From: UBA4823 sp034436035
Lineage (GTDB): Bacteria; Chloroflexota; Anaerolineae; Anaerolineales; UBA4823
Reading direction: 5' to 3'
DNA length: 26,634 bases
NCBI GenBank assembly: GCA_034436035.1
Contig: DAOTVW010000267.1
Coordinates: 1 to 26,634, forward strand
The first letter of the stretch is position 1; each line of letters starts with the position of its first letter. Below the pieces are notes generated by a model. That model was not told the DNA's origin and did not search any database. It worked only from the letters and a program-made list of their open reading frames with translations. Shown one piece after another: positions 8,150 through 15,909 of this stretch. A program made the position numbers and the translations under genes.

Positions 8150-8221
8150 ATGCAACAAAGGGATAAGGAATGCACCATGTTGGAGCTCACCCTCAAAGGA
8201 ATAAAGCGTACGATCCATTGA
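8150..8221 (+). CDS. Possible 23-residue small ORF, function unknown
   Basis: An ATG follows AAAGGAGG with a 10-nt spacer and opens a 23-codon frame ending in TGA. The product would start MQQRDKEC and end in LKGIKRTIH. The frame also has an earlier ATG at 8117 but that one has no SD. It is the only plus-strand frame in this otherwise minus-strand region. The tail loosely recalls the N-terminal SAM-like domain of tyrosine recombinases, so it could be a decayed integrase scrap. It could equally be chance. No promoter is evident. Confidence 0.15.
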   Translation: MQQRDKECTMLELTLKGIKRTIH

Positions 8222-8240
8222 ATGGGTGAAAACTTCACAT

Positions 8241-9605
8241 TTACCAATTTAGGTATTCTTGCTGTGCTGCTAAAAGATCATCTGCCAGCGCTACTGCAAC
8301 GTCCGGCGAGGTAACACCGCCATCCAAAATTAACGCTTGGATAAACTTATCACGGCTTTTCTCTAATGCAGCCTCAACAACAACTTCAACCCAAGCAAAG
8401 CGCCCGGATAGGACTCCTGCTGCAGCAGATGGTAATGGCTTTTGGGTAAGCGCGCGAATGCCGTTGCCGGTAGCTATTGCGGGAGTTTCTACAATTGCAT
8501 CCAGTGGCAGGTTTGGTGCTTGTCCTTGATTGGGCAAATTGGCAAAAAATGTCATTGGTTGGTTAGCGCGGATAGCACTAATGATTTCAATGACCTGTTC
8601 CTGTTCGCCAGTGTGTTTTTCAAAATAATTTTTAGATAATGGTTTTGGTGAAAGTGCATCAGCACGCATTTTGGCAAAAATTTCATCACCAATTTCTATT
8701 GTGCGCTCGAAACTGAACTCATCCACGCCTAATTTTTTACCATAATAACTGCCGTCCCGGAAAAGCTGTGGGAAAAATTCTGTAATATGACGATCTTCAG
8801 GTGAAGGGAAAGCTTCAAACCATAACAGGCATTGCCAGGCAAACGGGGAACCCAAGGAGGAGTTGAAGGCACTCCCATTGTTCGGTAATGGGGTTCCATT
8901 GGCACGGAATTCAGTGTAAAGCCTTTGGACGTTGGCGAGAGTTTCTTTTGCATGATCTTTAAGCTTTGGTAAAGCATCTTTCCCCTTTACGCGAATTTCA
9001 TTGAACCAGGTTAGATGGTTAATTCCAGCAGCATTGTAAGATAGGTCTTCAAAGGGAACTTGTAGAGTCTTAGCAAGATAATGAACTGTATCCCAAGTAC
9101 CCGTGCATAATCCAACTATTTCGGCGCCAGTAGCCTTATGTACCGCCCGACAGATGGGTGACATTGGGTTGGCATAGTTGAAGAAAAGCGCATCCGGACA
9201 CAAGTCTAAGACATCTTGAGCAAGATTTACTACAGCAGGGATCATGCGCAACGCGCGGGAGGTACCGCAAGCCCCTGCTGTATCGCCTACAGGCATGAAG
9301 ATTCCGTATTTCCGTGCCTGAAAGACATCTTGTTCCCAAGCCCGCCGGCCGCCAACCCCAATTACCGAAATGACAGCTGTGGCGCCGGGCAAAACGGTAC
9401 GCCGATCAAGCGCTGTGCTGAGTTTGATAGGCGCATCCTTGGCTGCTATCATTTTGCGGCATAACTTTTCTGCCGTCTCGAGTGCTGTTGGGTTGATATC
9501 AACTAATGCCAATTCATCAGGCCGACCAGATTGCACCAAATCAGATACCACCCCTATTGTAAACATGGCGCTCCCTGCCCCAACGAGTACTATTTTTTCA
9601 ATCAT
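8241..9605 (-). CDS. Family 4 glycoside hydrolase (NAD+/Mn2+ dependent)
   Basis: This is a 454-residue GH4 enzyme, a class that cleaves glycosides by NAD-assisted oxidation and elimination. The N-terminus is a Rossmann fold (IVLVGAGSAMF, acidic D36 in LVDINP). NYANPMSP at 143-150 and AGINHLTWF from residue 193 are GH4 hallmarks. C167 and H197 are the expected metal ligands. The residue after C167 is Thr (GLCTGTW), where many alpha-glucosidase and alpha-galactosidase members have His. The frame can be extended four codons to a TTG at 9617, but that TTG lies in TTGGAGAATCG, whose GGAG is the ribosome binding site of the ATG at 9605. I therefore start at the ATG. It is 295 nt upstream of the ROK operon and has its own likely promoter. 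An alpha-galactosidase, alpha-glucosidase or uronidase role cannot be separated here. Confidence 0.92.
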   Translation of the reverse strand: MIEKIVLVGAGSAMFTIGVVSDLVQSGRPDELALVDINPTALETAEKLCRKMIAAKDAPIKLSTALDRRTVLPGATAVISVIGVGGRRAWEQDVFQARKYGIFMPVGDTAGACGTSRALRMIPAVVNLAQDVLDLCPDALFFNYANPMSPICRAVHKATGAEIVGLCTGTWDTVHYLAKTLQVPFEDLSYNAAGINHLTWFNEIRVKGKDALPKLKDHAKETLANVQRLYTEFRANGTPLPNNGSAFNSSLGSPFAWQCLLWFEAFPSPEDRHITEFFPQLFRDGSYYGKKLGVDEFSFERTIEIGDEIFAKMRADALSPKPLSKNYFEKHTGEQEQVIEIISAIRANQPMTFFANLPNQGQAPNLPLDAIVETPAIATGNGIRALTQKPLPSAAAGVLSGRFAWVEVVVEAALEKSRDKFIQALILDGGVTSPDVAVALADDLLAAQQEYLNW

Positions 9606-9652
9606 TCGATTCTCCAAAAAATTGGTATAAACACTTTTTCGTCAATTTTTTT

Positions 9653-9658
9653 ATTATA
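9653..9658 (-). promoter_or_regulatory. Likely -10 element for the GH4 gene
   Basis: On the minus strand this reads TATAAT exactly, about 48 nt upstream of the GH4 ATG. No good -35 is found at 16-18 nt spacing (best TTCGAT). The perfect short palindrome GGATATCC lies just upstream and could be an activator or repressor half-site, but that is weak. Confidence 0.4.
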
Positions 9659-9771
9659 TCTGCTTTGGATATCCCAATCGAACTTTATTCACTATGATTA
9701 CATTTTAAGGGAAAGAGAAATTAGAGAAGTGCACAAATAAACCGCAAATATCTCTTAATCGTCAATAATCC

Positions 9772-10359
9772 TTACCCCAGATATTTCTTAATCACCGCTT
9801 CATCTAATAATTTCCATTCCTTTATCTGTTTTACCTGCTCTTTCCAATTCTTCTTTCCGCTCCAACTTTCGATATCTATCCTTAAAACTGCCGTACAATC
9901 TAACTCTTCTTGCGTAATTGAGCGGTAATCGACCCCAGCCGTTAAATCGGGAAAATATTTATTCAGCAATTCCTGTAAAGCATGCCGCTTCTCATCATCA
10001 TTCTCCACTTTAAATAACTTCCCAAAAACAACCACACTCGCATATTGCATTCCAAATTCCATTGCAGCATTCGAGGGCAATAATTTTCCCATCTCGCTCG
10101 CTTCAAAACATACCTCTGGAAAATGCTTGCTATTTTCTAACAAACGCCCTTTAATATTGGTATGAAAATAAAGGGCTTTCTTTTCTGCATCGAACCAGAA
10201 TAGCAAAGGGGTTATAAACGGTTGATTTTCCCAATGGCTAGCGACATGCCCAACCTGAGCATAGACGAGAAAATCACTTATCCACTGGTCATCTTGGGCA
10301 TATTTCTGACGTAATATGCGATGATATGTTTTTGAGTGATCTTCTGTGGTTTGATTCAT
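9772..10359 (-). CDS. Pyridoxamine 5'-phosphate oxidase-like FMN-binding protein (NimA/COG3467 type)
   Basis: This 195-residue protein is of the split-barrel flavin-binding fold. The run VGHVASHWENQPFITPLLFWFD, then LYFHTNIKGRLLENSKHFPEVCFEASE, is typical of the NimA-like branch. That branch includes nitroimidazole reductases and many FMN or heme-binding proteins of unknown substrate. The C-terminal region (residues about 125-195) is charged and helix-rich. AGGAGG precedes the ATG. It stands 131 nt behind the CYTH gene, with no clear promoter or terminator between them, so it may be a last operon member or an independent gene. A true PdxH role is unlikely because the PdxH motifs are missing. 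Confidence 0.8.
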   Translation of the reverse strand: MNQTTEDHSKTYHRILRQKYAQDDQWISDFLVYAQVGHVASHWENQPFITPLLFWFDAEKKALYFHTNIKGRLLENSKHFPEVCFEASEMGKLLPSNAAMEFGMQYASVVVFGKLFKVENDDEKRHALQELLNKYFPDLTAGVDYRSITQEELDCTAVLRIDIESWSGKKNWKEQVKQIKEWKLLDEAVIKKYLG

Positions 10360-10490
10360 ACCTTCCTCCTGTAATCTAAAAAGAATATACTTATTCAGTT
10401 ATTCGTTGCCCATTCGTGGGCGGTTTTCGAAGCAAATTATCAGCGCAATCTGTAATGGTTGGAAGTTACATCATTAGCGTATTTGCTGCG

Positions 10491-11099
10491 CTATAGCTGG
10501 GCTGGCAAAATCCCGTATTCTTCCAGAACGATTTGGCGGTTCTGAAATACCGCAAACGTTAATTCTTGAGGGTTTATTTGCTCTTTCACGCAAATTCTGG
10601 AGAATATTTCGGCATAGCTCCACGGAACACGGCGTTCCCAATCCAAACCCAACTCAGTACAAACCCGATGGATTTGAACCGCATCTCGACCTTCAATTTC
10701 GACAAAAGTTCCATAAGGCATCTCATCTAAAGAGATATGGGTGTCATGCCATTCATATTCCGCCCGATATTTTTCATAAATAAGGCTAACGCGATACCCT
10801 AATGCTTCCAGAATCGCTTTAGCTGCATCGAAATCAGCCACCTCGGTTTGGATTTCAGTACGAATTCGCGCGCCATTATTAACCTGACTAGGTCCTTTGT
10901 AGGTTAACAAGTTGTTGCGGTCTTTACGCAACCGTAGCACTCTTCCGCTGGCGGTCAACTCCCCCTTTTCTGTATCAAACCGCAAGTTGATTTCATGGGT
11001 TCGTGGCTGAAGTACCTGTGCCTCATTGCGCTGCAAAAATTCTGCAATTGTGCCTAAATTTTTCACGTAAAGCTTTATTTCAATCTCTTGATATTCCAT
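10491..11099 (-). CDS. CYTH-domain protein (class IV adenylate cyclase / triphosphatase family)
   Basis: This 202-residue protein has a CYTH (triphosphate tunnel) fold. The signature ExExK is at the N-terminus (E5, E7, K9 in YQEIEIKLYV). Basic strand residues follow (RVLRLRKD, LLTYKGP), then YEKYRAEYEW and the acidic strands ISLDEMPYGTFVEIEG. These line a tunnel that binds inorganic or nucleoside triphosphates with divalent metal. It is closest to the CyaB / class IV cyclase group. Whether it makes cAMP or hydrolyses triphosphates cannot be told. Its ATG shares one base with the stop of the biotin-carrier gene (TGATG), so it is translationally coupled to the carboxylase genes. A GTG one codon earlier is possible. 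No SD is visible. Confidence 0.85.
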   Translation of the reverse strand: MEYQEIEIKLYVKNLGTIAEFLQRNEAQVLQPRTHEINLRFDTEKGELTASGRVLRLRKDRNNLLTYKGPSQVNNGARIRTEIQTEVADFDAAKAILEALGYRVSLIYEKYRAEYEWHDTHISLDEMPYGTFVEIEGRDAVQIHRVCTELGLDWERRVPWSYAEIFSRICVKEQINPQELTFAVFQNRQIVLEEYGILPAQL

Positions 11100-11596
11100 C
11101 ACAACACACTCAGGAGCGTTTGATTTTGTTCTACACTATCACCGACATTGACTTTGATACGGCTGACTACACCATCTTTGGGTGCCTTTAATTCATTTTG
11201 CATTTTCATTGATTCGAGGATAACCAATACATCCCCACTCTGCACTTTCTGCCCATTCTGTACTGGAATAGCAATGACCATACCAGGCATTGGTGCCTTA
11301 AGATGGTATTCCCCTCGCTCGATCACTTTACCGCCCGCTGCAGCTTTTAACCGCTTCTCCCTTTCATCTTCAACATTCGCCGAATATAATCTCCCATGGA
11401 GCAACACCTGCCAGCCACTGTTTTCGGGATATATATAAGCTTCATAAGAAAATCCATTCATAATGAGCGAAAAAACAGGTTGATTGCCAACCGAATCAAA
11501 ATCAACCTCATAAGGGATCCCATCGAGGAGGATGTGATGTTCATCGATGATTTCGATTGAATATTCTTTTTCTTCTATTGTGGTGATATATTTCAT
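11099..11596 (-). CDS. Biotin carrier subunit of acyl-CoA carboxylase, with N-terminal BT-like region
   Basis: This 165-residue protein carries the biotin that shuttles CO2 between carboxylase and carboxyltransferase. The C-terminal biotinyl domain (about residues 98-165) has APMPGMV and the biotinylation site ESMKM, with K131 modified. The N-terminal 90 residues are beta-rich and resemble the BT (linker) region of PCC alpha chains. The frame stays open a further 36 codons upstream to 11704, but that part overlaps the biotin carboxylase gene. The ATG at 11596 has AAAGG upstream and lies 4 nt after the carboxylase stop, so I chose it. It is the detached C-terminal part of a PccA-type chain. 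Confidence 0.92.
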   Translation of the reverse strand: MKYITTIEEKEYSIEIIDEHHILLDGIPYEVDFDSVGNQPVFSLIMNGFSYEAYIYPENSGWQVLLHGRLYSANVEDEREKRLKAAAGGKVIERGEYHLKAPMPGMVIAIPVQNGQKVQSGDVLVILESMKMQNELKAPKDGVVSRIKVNVGDSVEQNQTLLSVL

Positions 11597-11600
11597 GTTT

Positions 11601-13115
11601 TTACCTTTGCATTCTTTCCCAACGGCTAATCCATTTCCAGTTACTGGTGTCTCGTTCATTGCGCTGGATGATTTGTGCAGATAATTGGGTTTGGCGATGC
11701 GCAACCAATGTACTCATCACAGCTGCGATCGGCGCACGGTCAGGCAATCCTTCTTCGGCTGATTCTAGTGAAAAACGCTCTTCGATGAAGCGGGTATCAA
11801 ATTGGCCAGCCATAAAACGATGCGAGTCCATTAGGCGCTGATGGAAAGGTATATTCGTCCGCACACCGAGAATGCGGTATTCCTCTAAAGCTCTGCGCAT
11901 TCGCAATATCGCTTCTGCCCGAGTCTCTCCCCACACAATTAATTTCGAAATCAAAGAGTCGTAAAAAGGTGTTACCTCGAACCCTGAATAAACCCCCGTA
12001 TCCACTCTTACACCGGGTCCGGTGGGTGTTAGAATATGGGAAATGATACCGGTGGAGGGCATGAAATGATTATATGGATCCTCGGCATTAATTCGACATT
12101 CAATCGCCCATCCTTTTTGATGAATATCCTCTTGGTTATAGCGTAATTGGCGACCGCGTGCAATTCGGATTTGTTCCTTTACGATATCAACCCCGGTGAC
12201 CATTTCTGTCACAGGATGTTCGACTTGTAAACGGGTATTCATCTCAAGGAAGTAATAATGCTTATCTTTATCTACCAAAAATTCAATCGTCCCTGCATTG
12301 ACATAACCCACCGCCTGAGCTGCCTTTACTGCAACATTACCCATCTCCTGCCTTAATTCCTGATCGTCGGCGATAAATGGGGAAGGGGTCTCTTCGAGTA
12401 ATTTTTGATGGCGCCTTTGAAGGGAACACTCGCGTTCTCCTAAATGGATCACATTGCCATGCGCATCGGCTAAAATCTGAAACTCAATATGTCGTGCGCC
12501 ATCTACCATTTTTTCCAAATATACATTCCCATCACCAAACGCTGCTTCAGCTTCTCGGCGGGCGGCTTTCAATAAAACCGGCATCTCCTCAGGACTGTGA
12601 ACCTCACGCATTCCCTTTCCCCCACCTCCCGCAGTCGCTTTGATTAATAGCGGGAATCCGATTGCGGATGCTGAAGCAAGTAATGCTTCATCACTCAGCG
12701 CGCCTTCTCCTTCGGTCCCAGGCACAACGGGAACCCCCGCCCTGGAAACAGTAGCCCGTGCAACTGCCTTATCCCCCATTGCAGCAATAGAGGATGGTTT
12801 AGGACCGATAAATACGATGCCGGCATCTAAACATGCCTGGGCAAAGTCTGCTCGTTCTGCTAAAAATCCATATCCTGGATGGATCGCGCCTGCGCCAGAT
12901 TTTTTCGCACAGGCAATAATTTTGTCTCCCCGCAAATAAGATTCACGTGATGGGGAAGATCCAATGTAATATGCTTCATCCGCATACCGGACATGTAATG
13001 CCTGCCGGTCAACATCAGAATAAACCGCGACGGTTTGTAATCCAAGCTCACGGCAGGCTCTGATAATTCGCACCGCAATTTCTCCTCGATTGGCAATCAG
13101 TACTTTGTTAAACAT
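11601..13115 (-). CDS. Biotin carboxylase subunit of acyl-CoA carboxylase
   Basis: This 504-residue ATP-grasp enzyme charges biotin with bicarbonate. It starts FNKVLIANRGEIAVRI. The glycine loop GGGGKGM is at residues 163-169, the HPGYGFLAE motif at 79-87 and the catalytic stretch EMNTRLQVEHP at 291-301. The biotin carboxylase C-terminal domain follows. The length is about 50 residues more than stand-alone AccC and fits the carboxylase part of a PCC alpha chain whose carrier domain is on the next gene. An SD (AGAGGA) precedes the ATG. It lies 68 nt behind the alpha/beta hydrolase gene; a weak stem CAAACC/GGTTTG (13136-13157) is in that gap. Confidence 0.95.
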   Translation of the reverse strand: MFNKVLIANRGEIAVRIIRACRELGLQTVAVYSDVDRQALHVRYADEAYYIGSSPSRESYLRGDKIIACAKKSGAGAIHPGYGFLAERADFAQACLDAGIVFIGPKPSSIAAMGDKAVARATVSRAGVPVVPGTEGEGALSDEALLASASAIGFPLLIKATAGGGGKGMREVHSPEEMPVLLKAARREAEAAFGDGNVYLEKMVDGARHIEFQILADAHGNVIHLGERECSLQRRHQKLLEETPSPFIADDQELRQEMGNVAVKAAQAVGYVNAGTIEFLVDKDKHYYFLEMNTRLQVEHPVTEMVTGVDIVKEQIRIARGRQLRYNQEDIHQKGWAIECRINAEDPYNHFMPSTGIISHILTPTGPGVRVDTGVYSGFEVTPFYDSLISKLIVWGETRAEAILRMRRALEEYRILGVRTNIPFHQRLMDSHRFMAGQFDTRFIEERFSLESAEEGLPDRAPIAAVMSTLVAHRQTQLSAQIIQRNERDTSNWKWISRWERMQR

Positions 13116-13183
13116 TTATTTTTCCTCTTGATATGCAAACCTTCCAAAATCGGTTTGTGTTGTGTTTTCATTCTTACGCAGTT

Positions 13184-13954
13184 CTATTTTAATAATGGGT
13201 TTATAAACGTAATGATTTTATGATTAAACTCGGCAGCATTTTCCTGGGGGAGCATGTGCTTTGCCCCTGACAGGATCCATACTTGCCCATTTGGAATGGA
13301 TTTAGCACAATCAAGTGCATGGTTTACAGTGGCATGTTCATCTTGCTCCCCTTGCACCACCAGAACCGGGATATTAATGTTAGCAAATTTCTCCCTCATA
13401 TCCCAATTCGGGGTTAAGTTCGTCCAAGATTGCCACCAACGGTCAAATACCGCCTTCCCCCCATGTATTCTATTCAAACCGTCTCGAAAAGAAGCTTGAT
13501 TTTGATAAGCCCGTTGTAATGCCAATATACCGCTTACCATTTTTGGCTCGATATAAATATGAGGAGCAACGACAATCAAACCGCATATTTTTTGAGGGTA
13601 TTTCAAAGTGTACGAAAGAGCAATATTACCACCATCACTATGACCGATTAACAATATTTTTTCGTTAACATTTTTTAGCAATTCGAACAAATCCGCAACA
13701 TCATCCTCAAACCAAGGTGGATCTAATTTTTCCCGATCTGCTGAATTGCCATAGCCCCAGCGATCATAAACCCAAGCCGAATAACCATTTTCCAGCAAGA
13801 ATGGAATCTGATATTGCCAGGCTTTTACTGATCCTAAACCGTGATGGAGTAAAACGATCAAAGGTGAATCATTGCTGCCATATTTTTCTACATAGATTTC
13901 ATGTCCATTGACCAGCAGTTTTTGTCTTTCCACTTGATTATCTACTTGTCCCAT
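13184..13954 (-). CDS. Alpha/beta-hydrolase fold protein
   Basis: This is a 256-residue cytoplasmic alpha/beta hydrolase. The oxyanion region is LLHHGLGS, the nucleophile elbow GHSDGG (Ser106), the acid Asp205 in VVQGEQDEHAT and the base His233 in SGAKHMLPQEN, so the triad is complete. The cap segment, residues about 135-190, is rich in Trp. The frame opens at a GTG two codons earlier, directly after the carboxyltransferase stop, but the ATG at 13954 is the more usual start. It lies between carboxyltransferase and biotin carboxylase, so a thioesterase or ester hydrolase role tied to acyl-CoA products is possible. Substrate is unknown. Confidence 0.85.
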   Translation of the reverse strand: MGQVDNQVERQKLLVNGHEIYVEKYGSNDSPLIVLLHHGLGSVKAWQYQIPFLLENGYSAWVYDRWGYGNSADREKLDPPWFEDDVADLFELLKNVNEKILLIGHSDGGNIALSYTLKYPQKICGLIVVAPHIYIEPKMVSGILALQRAYQNQASFRDGLNRIHGGKAVFDRWWQSWTNLTPNWDMREKFANINIPVLVVQGEQDEHATVNHALDCAKSIPNGQVWILSGAKHMLPQENAAEFNHKIITFINPLLK

Positions 13955-13960
13955 AATCAC

Positions 13961-15511
13961 CTATAATGGGATACAACCATGTTTTTTAGGAGGATTCGTA
14001 TCTCGCTTGTTGGACAGCATCTCCAAAGCATTGATTAATCGCGGGCGTGTCTCGCGTGGCTCAATCACATCATCGATATAGCCTCGTTGCGCTGCAATGT
14101 ATGGATTGGCAAATTTCTCCCGATATTCTTGAACCAATTCCTCTTTTCTTTTGGCTGGGTCTGCTGCATTTGCCAGTTCCTTGCGAAAGATAATATTTAC
14201 TGCGCCGTCTGGACCCATTACCGCAATTTCCGCAGAGGGCCAGGCAAAATTGACATCTCCACGGATATGTTTGCTGCTCATCACATCATATGCACCACCG
14301 TATGCTTTGCGGGTTACGACGGTTAGTTTTGGTACAGTTGCTTCACAATATGCATAAAGTAGTTTTGCACCCGAGCGGATTATCCCGCCATGCTCCTGCC
14401 CGACGCCAGGCAAGAATCCCGGGACATCCACAAACGTTACTAAGGGGATATTAAATGCATCACAAAAGCGTACAAACCGCGCTGCCTTTTCGGACGACTT
14501 TATATCCAACACACCAGCCAATACGGCTGGCTGGTTTGCAACGATCCCAACGCTGTGACCACCTAAACGAGCGAACCCAATCACAATGTTTGCAGCATAA
14601 TGTTCCTGAATTTCAAAGAAGAGCGCATCATCGACAATATAGTTAATAACTTCCCGAATATCGTATGGTTTTCCGGCATCTTCTGGGATGATCGTATCAA
14701 GCACTTCTTCCATACGCAATGGGTCATCTCCATTCAGGATAAAAGGTGGATCTTCCATATTATTTTGGGGAATATAACTTAATAGTTTGCGCACCAAATA
14801 CAGTGCATCTGCCTCGTTATCAGCCGAGAGATGGCTTACACCGGAAGTTTCTGCATGCACATCCGCGCCGCCTAATTCTTCAAATGTCACTTCCTCATGG
14901 GTGACCGCTTTGACTACTTCTGGCCCAGTGATAAACATATAAGAGGAGTTACGTACCATAATAATAAAATCAGTCAGAGCCGGTGAATATACCGCCCCAC
15001 CAGCACATGGACCCATGATGACACTGATTTGCGGTATCACTCCCGAAGCTAATGTGTTGCGAAGGAATATCTCTGCATAACCACCCAGAGACACCACTCC
15101 CTCTTGAATGCGTGCTCCCCCCGAGTCGTTCAGCCCTATCACGGGTGCGCCATTTTTCATCGCCATATCCATAATCTTACATACCTTCTCAGCATGGACT
15201 TCGCCTAAACTCCCCCCAAAAACTGTAAAATCTTGGCTAAAGATATACACTAAACGGCCATTTATCGTACCCCAGCCTGTTACGACACTATCCCCCAGAT
15301 ATTGTTGTTTATCAAGGTCGAAGTCATGGGTGCGGTGGACCACAAACGCGTCCACTTCGCGAAATGAACCTTTATCGAGAAGTAAGTCAATCCGTTCACG
15401 AGCAGTTAATTTTCCACGTTCGTGTTGAGCTTGTATGCGATCCTCTCCACCGCCGAGGCGACTTTGAGCACGTAACGCTCGCAATTTTTGAATTTTTGGG
15501 TTCTCAGGCAT
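13961..15511 (-). CDS. Acyl-CoA carboxylase carboxyltransferase subunit (propionyl-CoA type)
   Basis: This 516-residue protein is a fused N/C carboxyltransferase that moves CO2 from biotin to an acyl-CoA. The N-half has LNDSGGARIQEGVVSLGGY and GPCAGGAVYSPALTDF. The C-half has FVDVPGFLPGVGQEHGGIIR and RKAYGGAYDVM. The Asp in AYDVM (residue 409) corresponds to the position that in PccB-type enzymes governs acyl length and is Asp in propionyl-CoA carboxylases. The C-terminal tail KKHGCIPL is a slight variant of the usual KHGNIPL. The ATG at 15511 follows GGAGAAAAAC. A longer frame from a TTG inside that SD is discounted. The start overlaps the small membrane protein gene by 8 nt. With the carboxylase and carrier genes downstream it forms a complete enzyme. 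Confidence 0.94.
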   Translation of the reverse strand: MPENPKIQKLRALRAQSRLGGGEDRIQAQHERGKLTARERIDLLLDKGSFREVDAFVVHRTHDFDLDKQQYLGDSVVTGWGTINGRLVYIFSQDFTVFGGSLGEVHAEKVCKIMDMAMKNGAPVIGLNDSGGARIQEGVVSLGGYAEIFLRNTLASGVIPQISVIMGPCAGGAVYSPALTDFIIMVRNSSYMFITGPEVVKAVTHEEVTFEELGGADVHAETSGVSHLSADNEADALYLVRKLLSYIPQNNMEDPPFILNGDDPLRMEEVLDTIIPEDAGKPYDIREVINYIVDDALFFEIQEHYAANIVIGFARLGGHSVGIVANQPAVLAGVLDIKSSEKAARFVRFCDAFNIPLVTFVDVPGFLPGVGQEHGGIIRSGAKLLYAYCEATVPKLTVVTRKAYGGAYDVMSSKHIRGDVNFAWPSAEIAVMGPDGAVNIIFRKELANAADPAKRKEELVQEYREKFANPYIAAQRGYIDDVIEPRETRPRLINALEMLSNKRDTNPPKKHGCIPL

Positions 15512-15908
15512 GTTTTTCTCCAAAATAGGCTTTTACACCTTTGCTTCGCATCAATAAGGTATATATGAGCAACATCATTAATTGAGATCCAATTACAAAT
15601 GGGATATTCCAATGAGATTCGCCAATCGACAATACAAGACGATCAAACCAATATGCACCCATCAGCAATAAAATATACACCGTGAGATAAATTTGAATTC
15701 GCTGATTGCGTTGGATCATCAGAAGAAGGATAATCAAGTTTAAAAAGAAAAAGGTCAATCCACTGATTAGCATATAGTAAATTATCCAGCCAAGAATGTT
15801 TTGCAACCAACTCCAATTCTGGATTGCATAAATCGTCCGTAAAAGATGCATACCTGCACTGGTTAACACCCCGATGAAAAGAACAGTTACGCCTTTTGTA
15901 GAATGCAT
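15504..15908 (-). CDS. Small membrane protein with four predicted helices, unknown function
   Basis: I do not recognise this family. The 134-residue product is strongly hydrophobic, with segments at roughly residues 7-24, 38-65, 73-90 and 102-120. A basic loop (MIQRNQRIQ) lies between the second and third, and the C-terminus is basic (RSKGVKAYFGEKHA). The ATG begins one base after the stop of the oxidoreductase gene, and the 3' end overlaps the carboxyltransferase start by 8 nt, so it is expressed with both. A longer frame starts at a TTG inside the oxidoreductase gene and is less likely. It does not look like the single-helix gamma/delta subunit of sodium-pumping decarboxylases. Confidence 0.7.
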   Translation of the reverse strand: MHSTKGVTVLFIGVLTSAGMHLLRTIYAIQNWSWLQNILGWIIYYMLISGLTFFFLNLIILLLMIQRNQRIQIYLTVYILLLMGAYWFDRLVLSIGESHWNIPFVIGSQLMMLLIYTLLMRSKGVKAYFGEKHA

Positions 15909-15909
15909 T

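Larger units (their letters stand above)
7946..8240. other. Longest intergenic stretch: operon control region plus unassigned DNA
   Basis: The left 70 bases hold the ROK operon promoter and its two palindromes. The right 220 bases, from about 8015 to 8240, have no recognised gene. They hold a tiny plus-strand frame behind an AGGAGG sequence (8150-8221). They also hold weak stems (GTGAA-AAC-TTCAC at 8226-8238 and CCAT-TGA-ATGG at 8215-8225) just after the GH4 stop. No U-tract follows these stems on the minus strand, so a terminator for GH4 is not clear. Confidence 0.6.

Noticed and set aside
9606..9617. Longer GH4 frame starting at TTG
   Set aside because: The TTG forms part of TTGGAG, whose GGAG is the SD of the ATG at 9605, and the family start is IEKIVLVGAGS.
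9616..9651. Inverted arms AAAAAATTG and CAATTTTTT upstream of GH4
   Set aside because: The arms are low-complexity A/T runs 18 nt apart around the SD and promoter; chance is likely.
9665..9677. Short palindrome GGATATCC upstream of the GH4 -10
   Set aside because: Eight bases is too short to support an operator by itself.
9748..9793. Near direct repeat ATATCTCTTAATC / ATATTTCTTAATC
   Set aside because: One copy is inside the PPOX-like coding end and there are only two imperfect copies; no repeat family is supported.
10408..10421. GCCCA-TTCG-TGGGC hairpin between CYTH and PPOX-like genes
   Set aside because: The stem is only 5 bp and no U-tract follows on the minus strand, so it is not a convincing terminator.
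11597..11704. 36-codon N-terminal extension of the biotin carrier
   Set aside because: It lies wholly in the biotin carboxylase gene and has no SD; the ATG at 11596 has AAAGG and the usual 4-nt spacing.
15504..15908. Membrane protein as a gamma/delta subunit of a sodium-pumping decarboxylase
   Set aside because: Those subunits have one helix, and no OadB-type beta subunit is present; a biotin carboxylase is present, so the enzyme is an ATP-dependent carboxylase.
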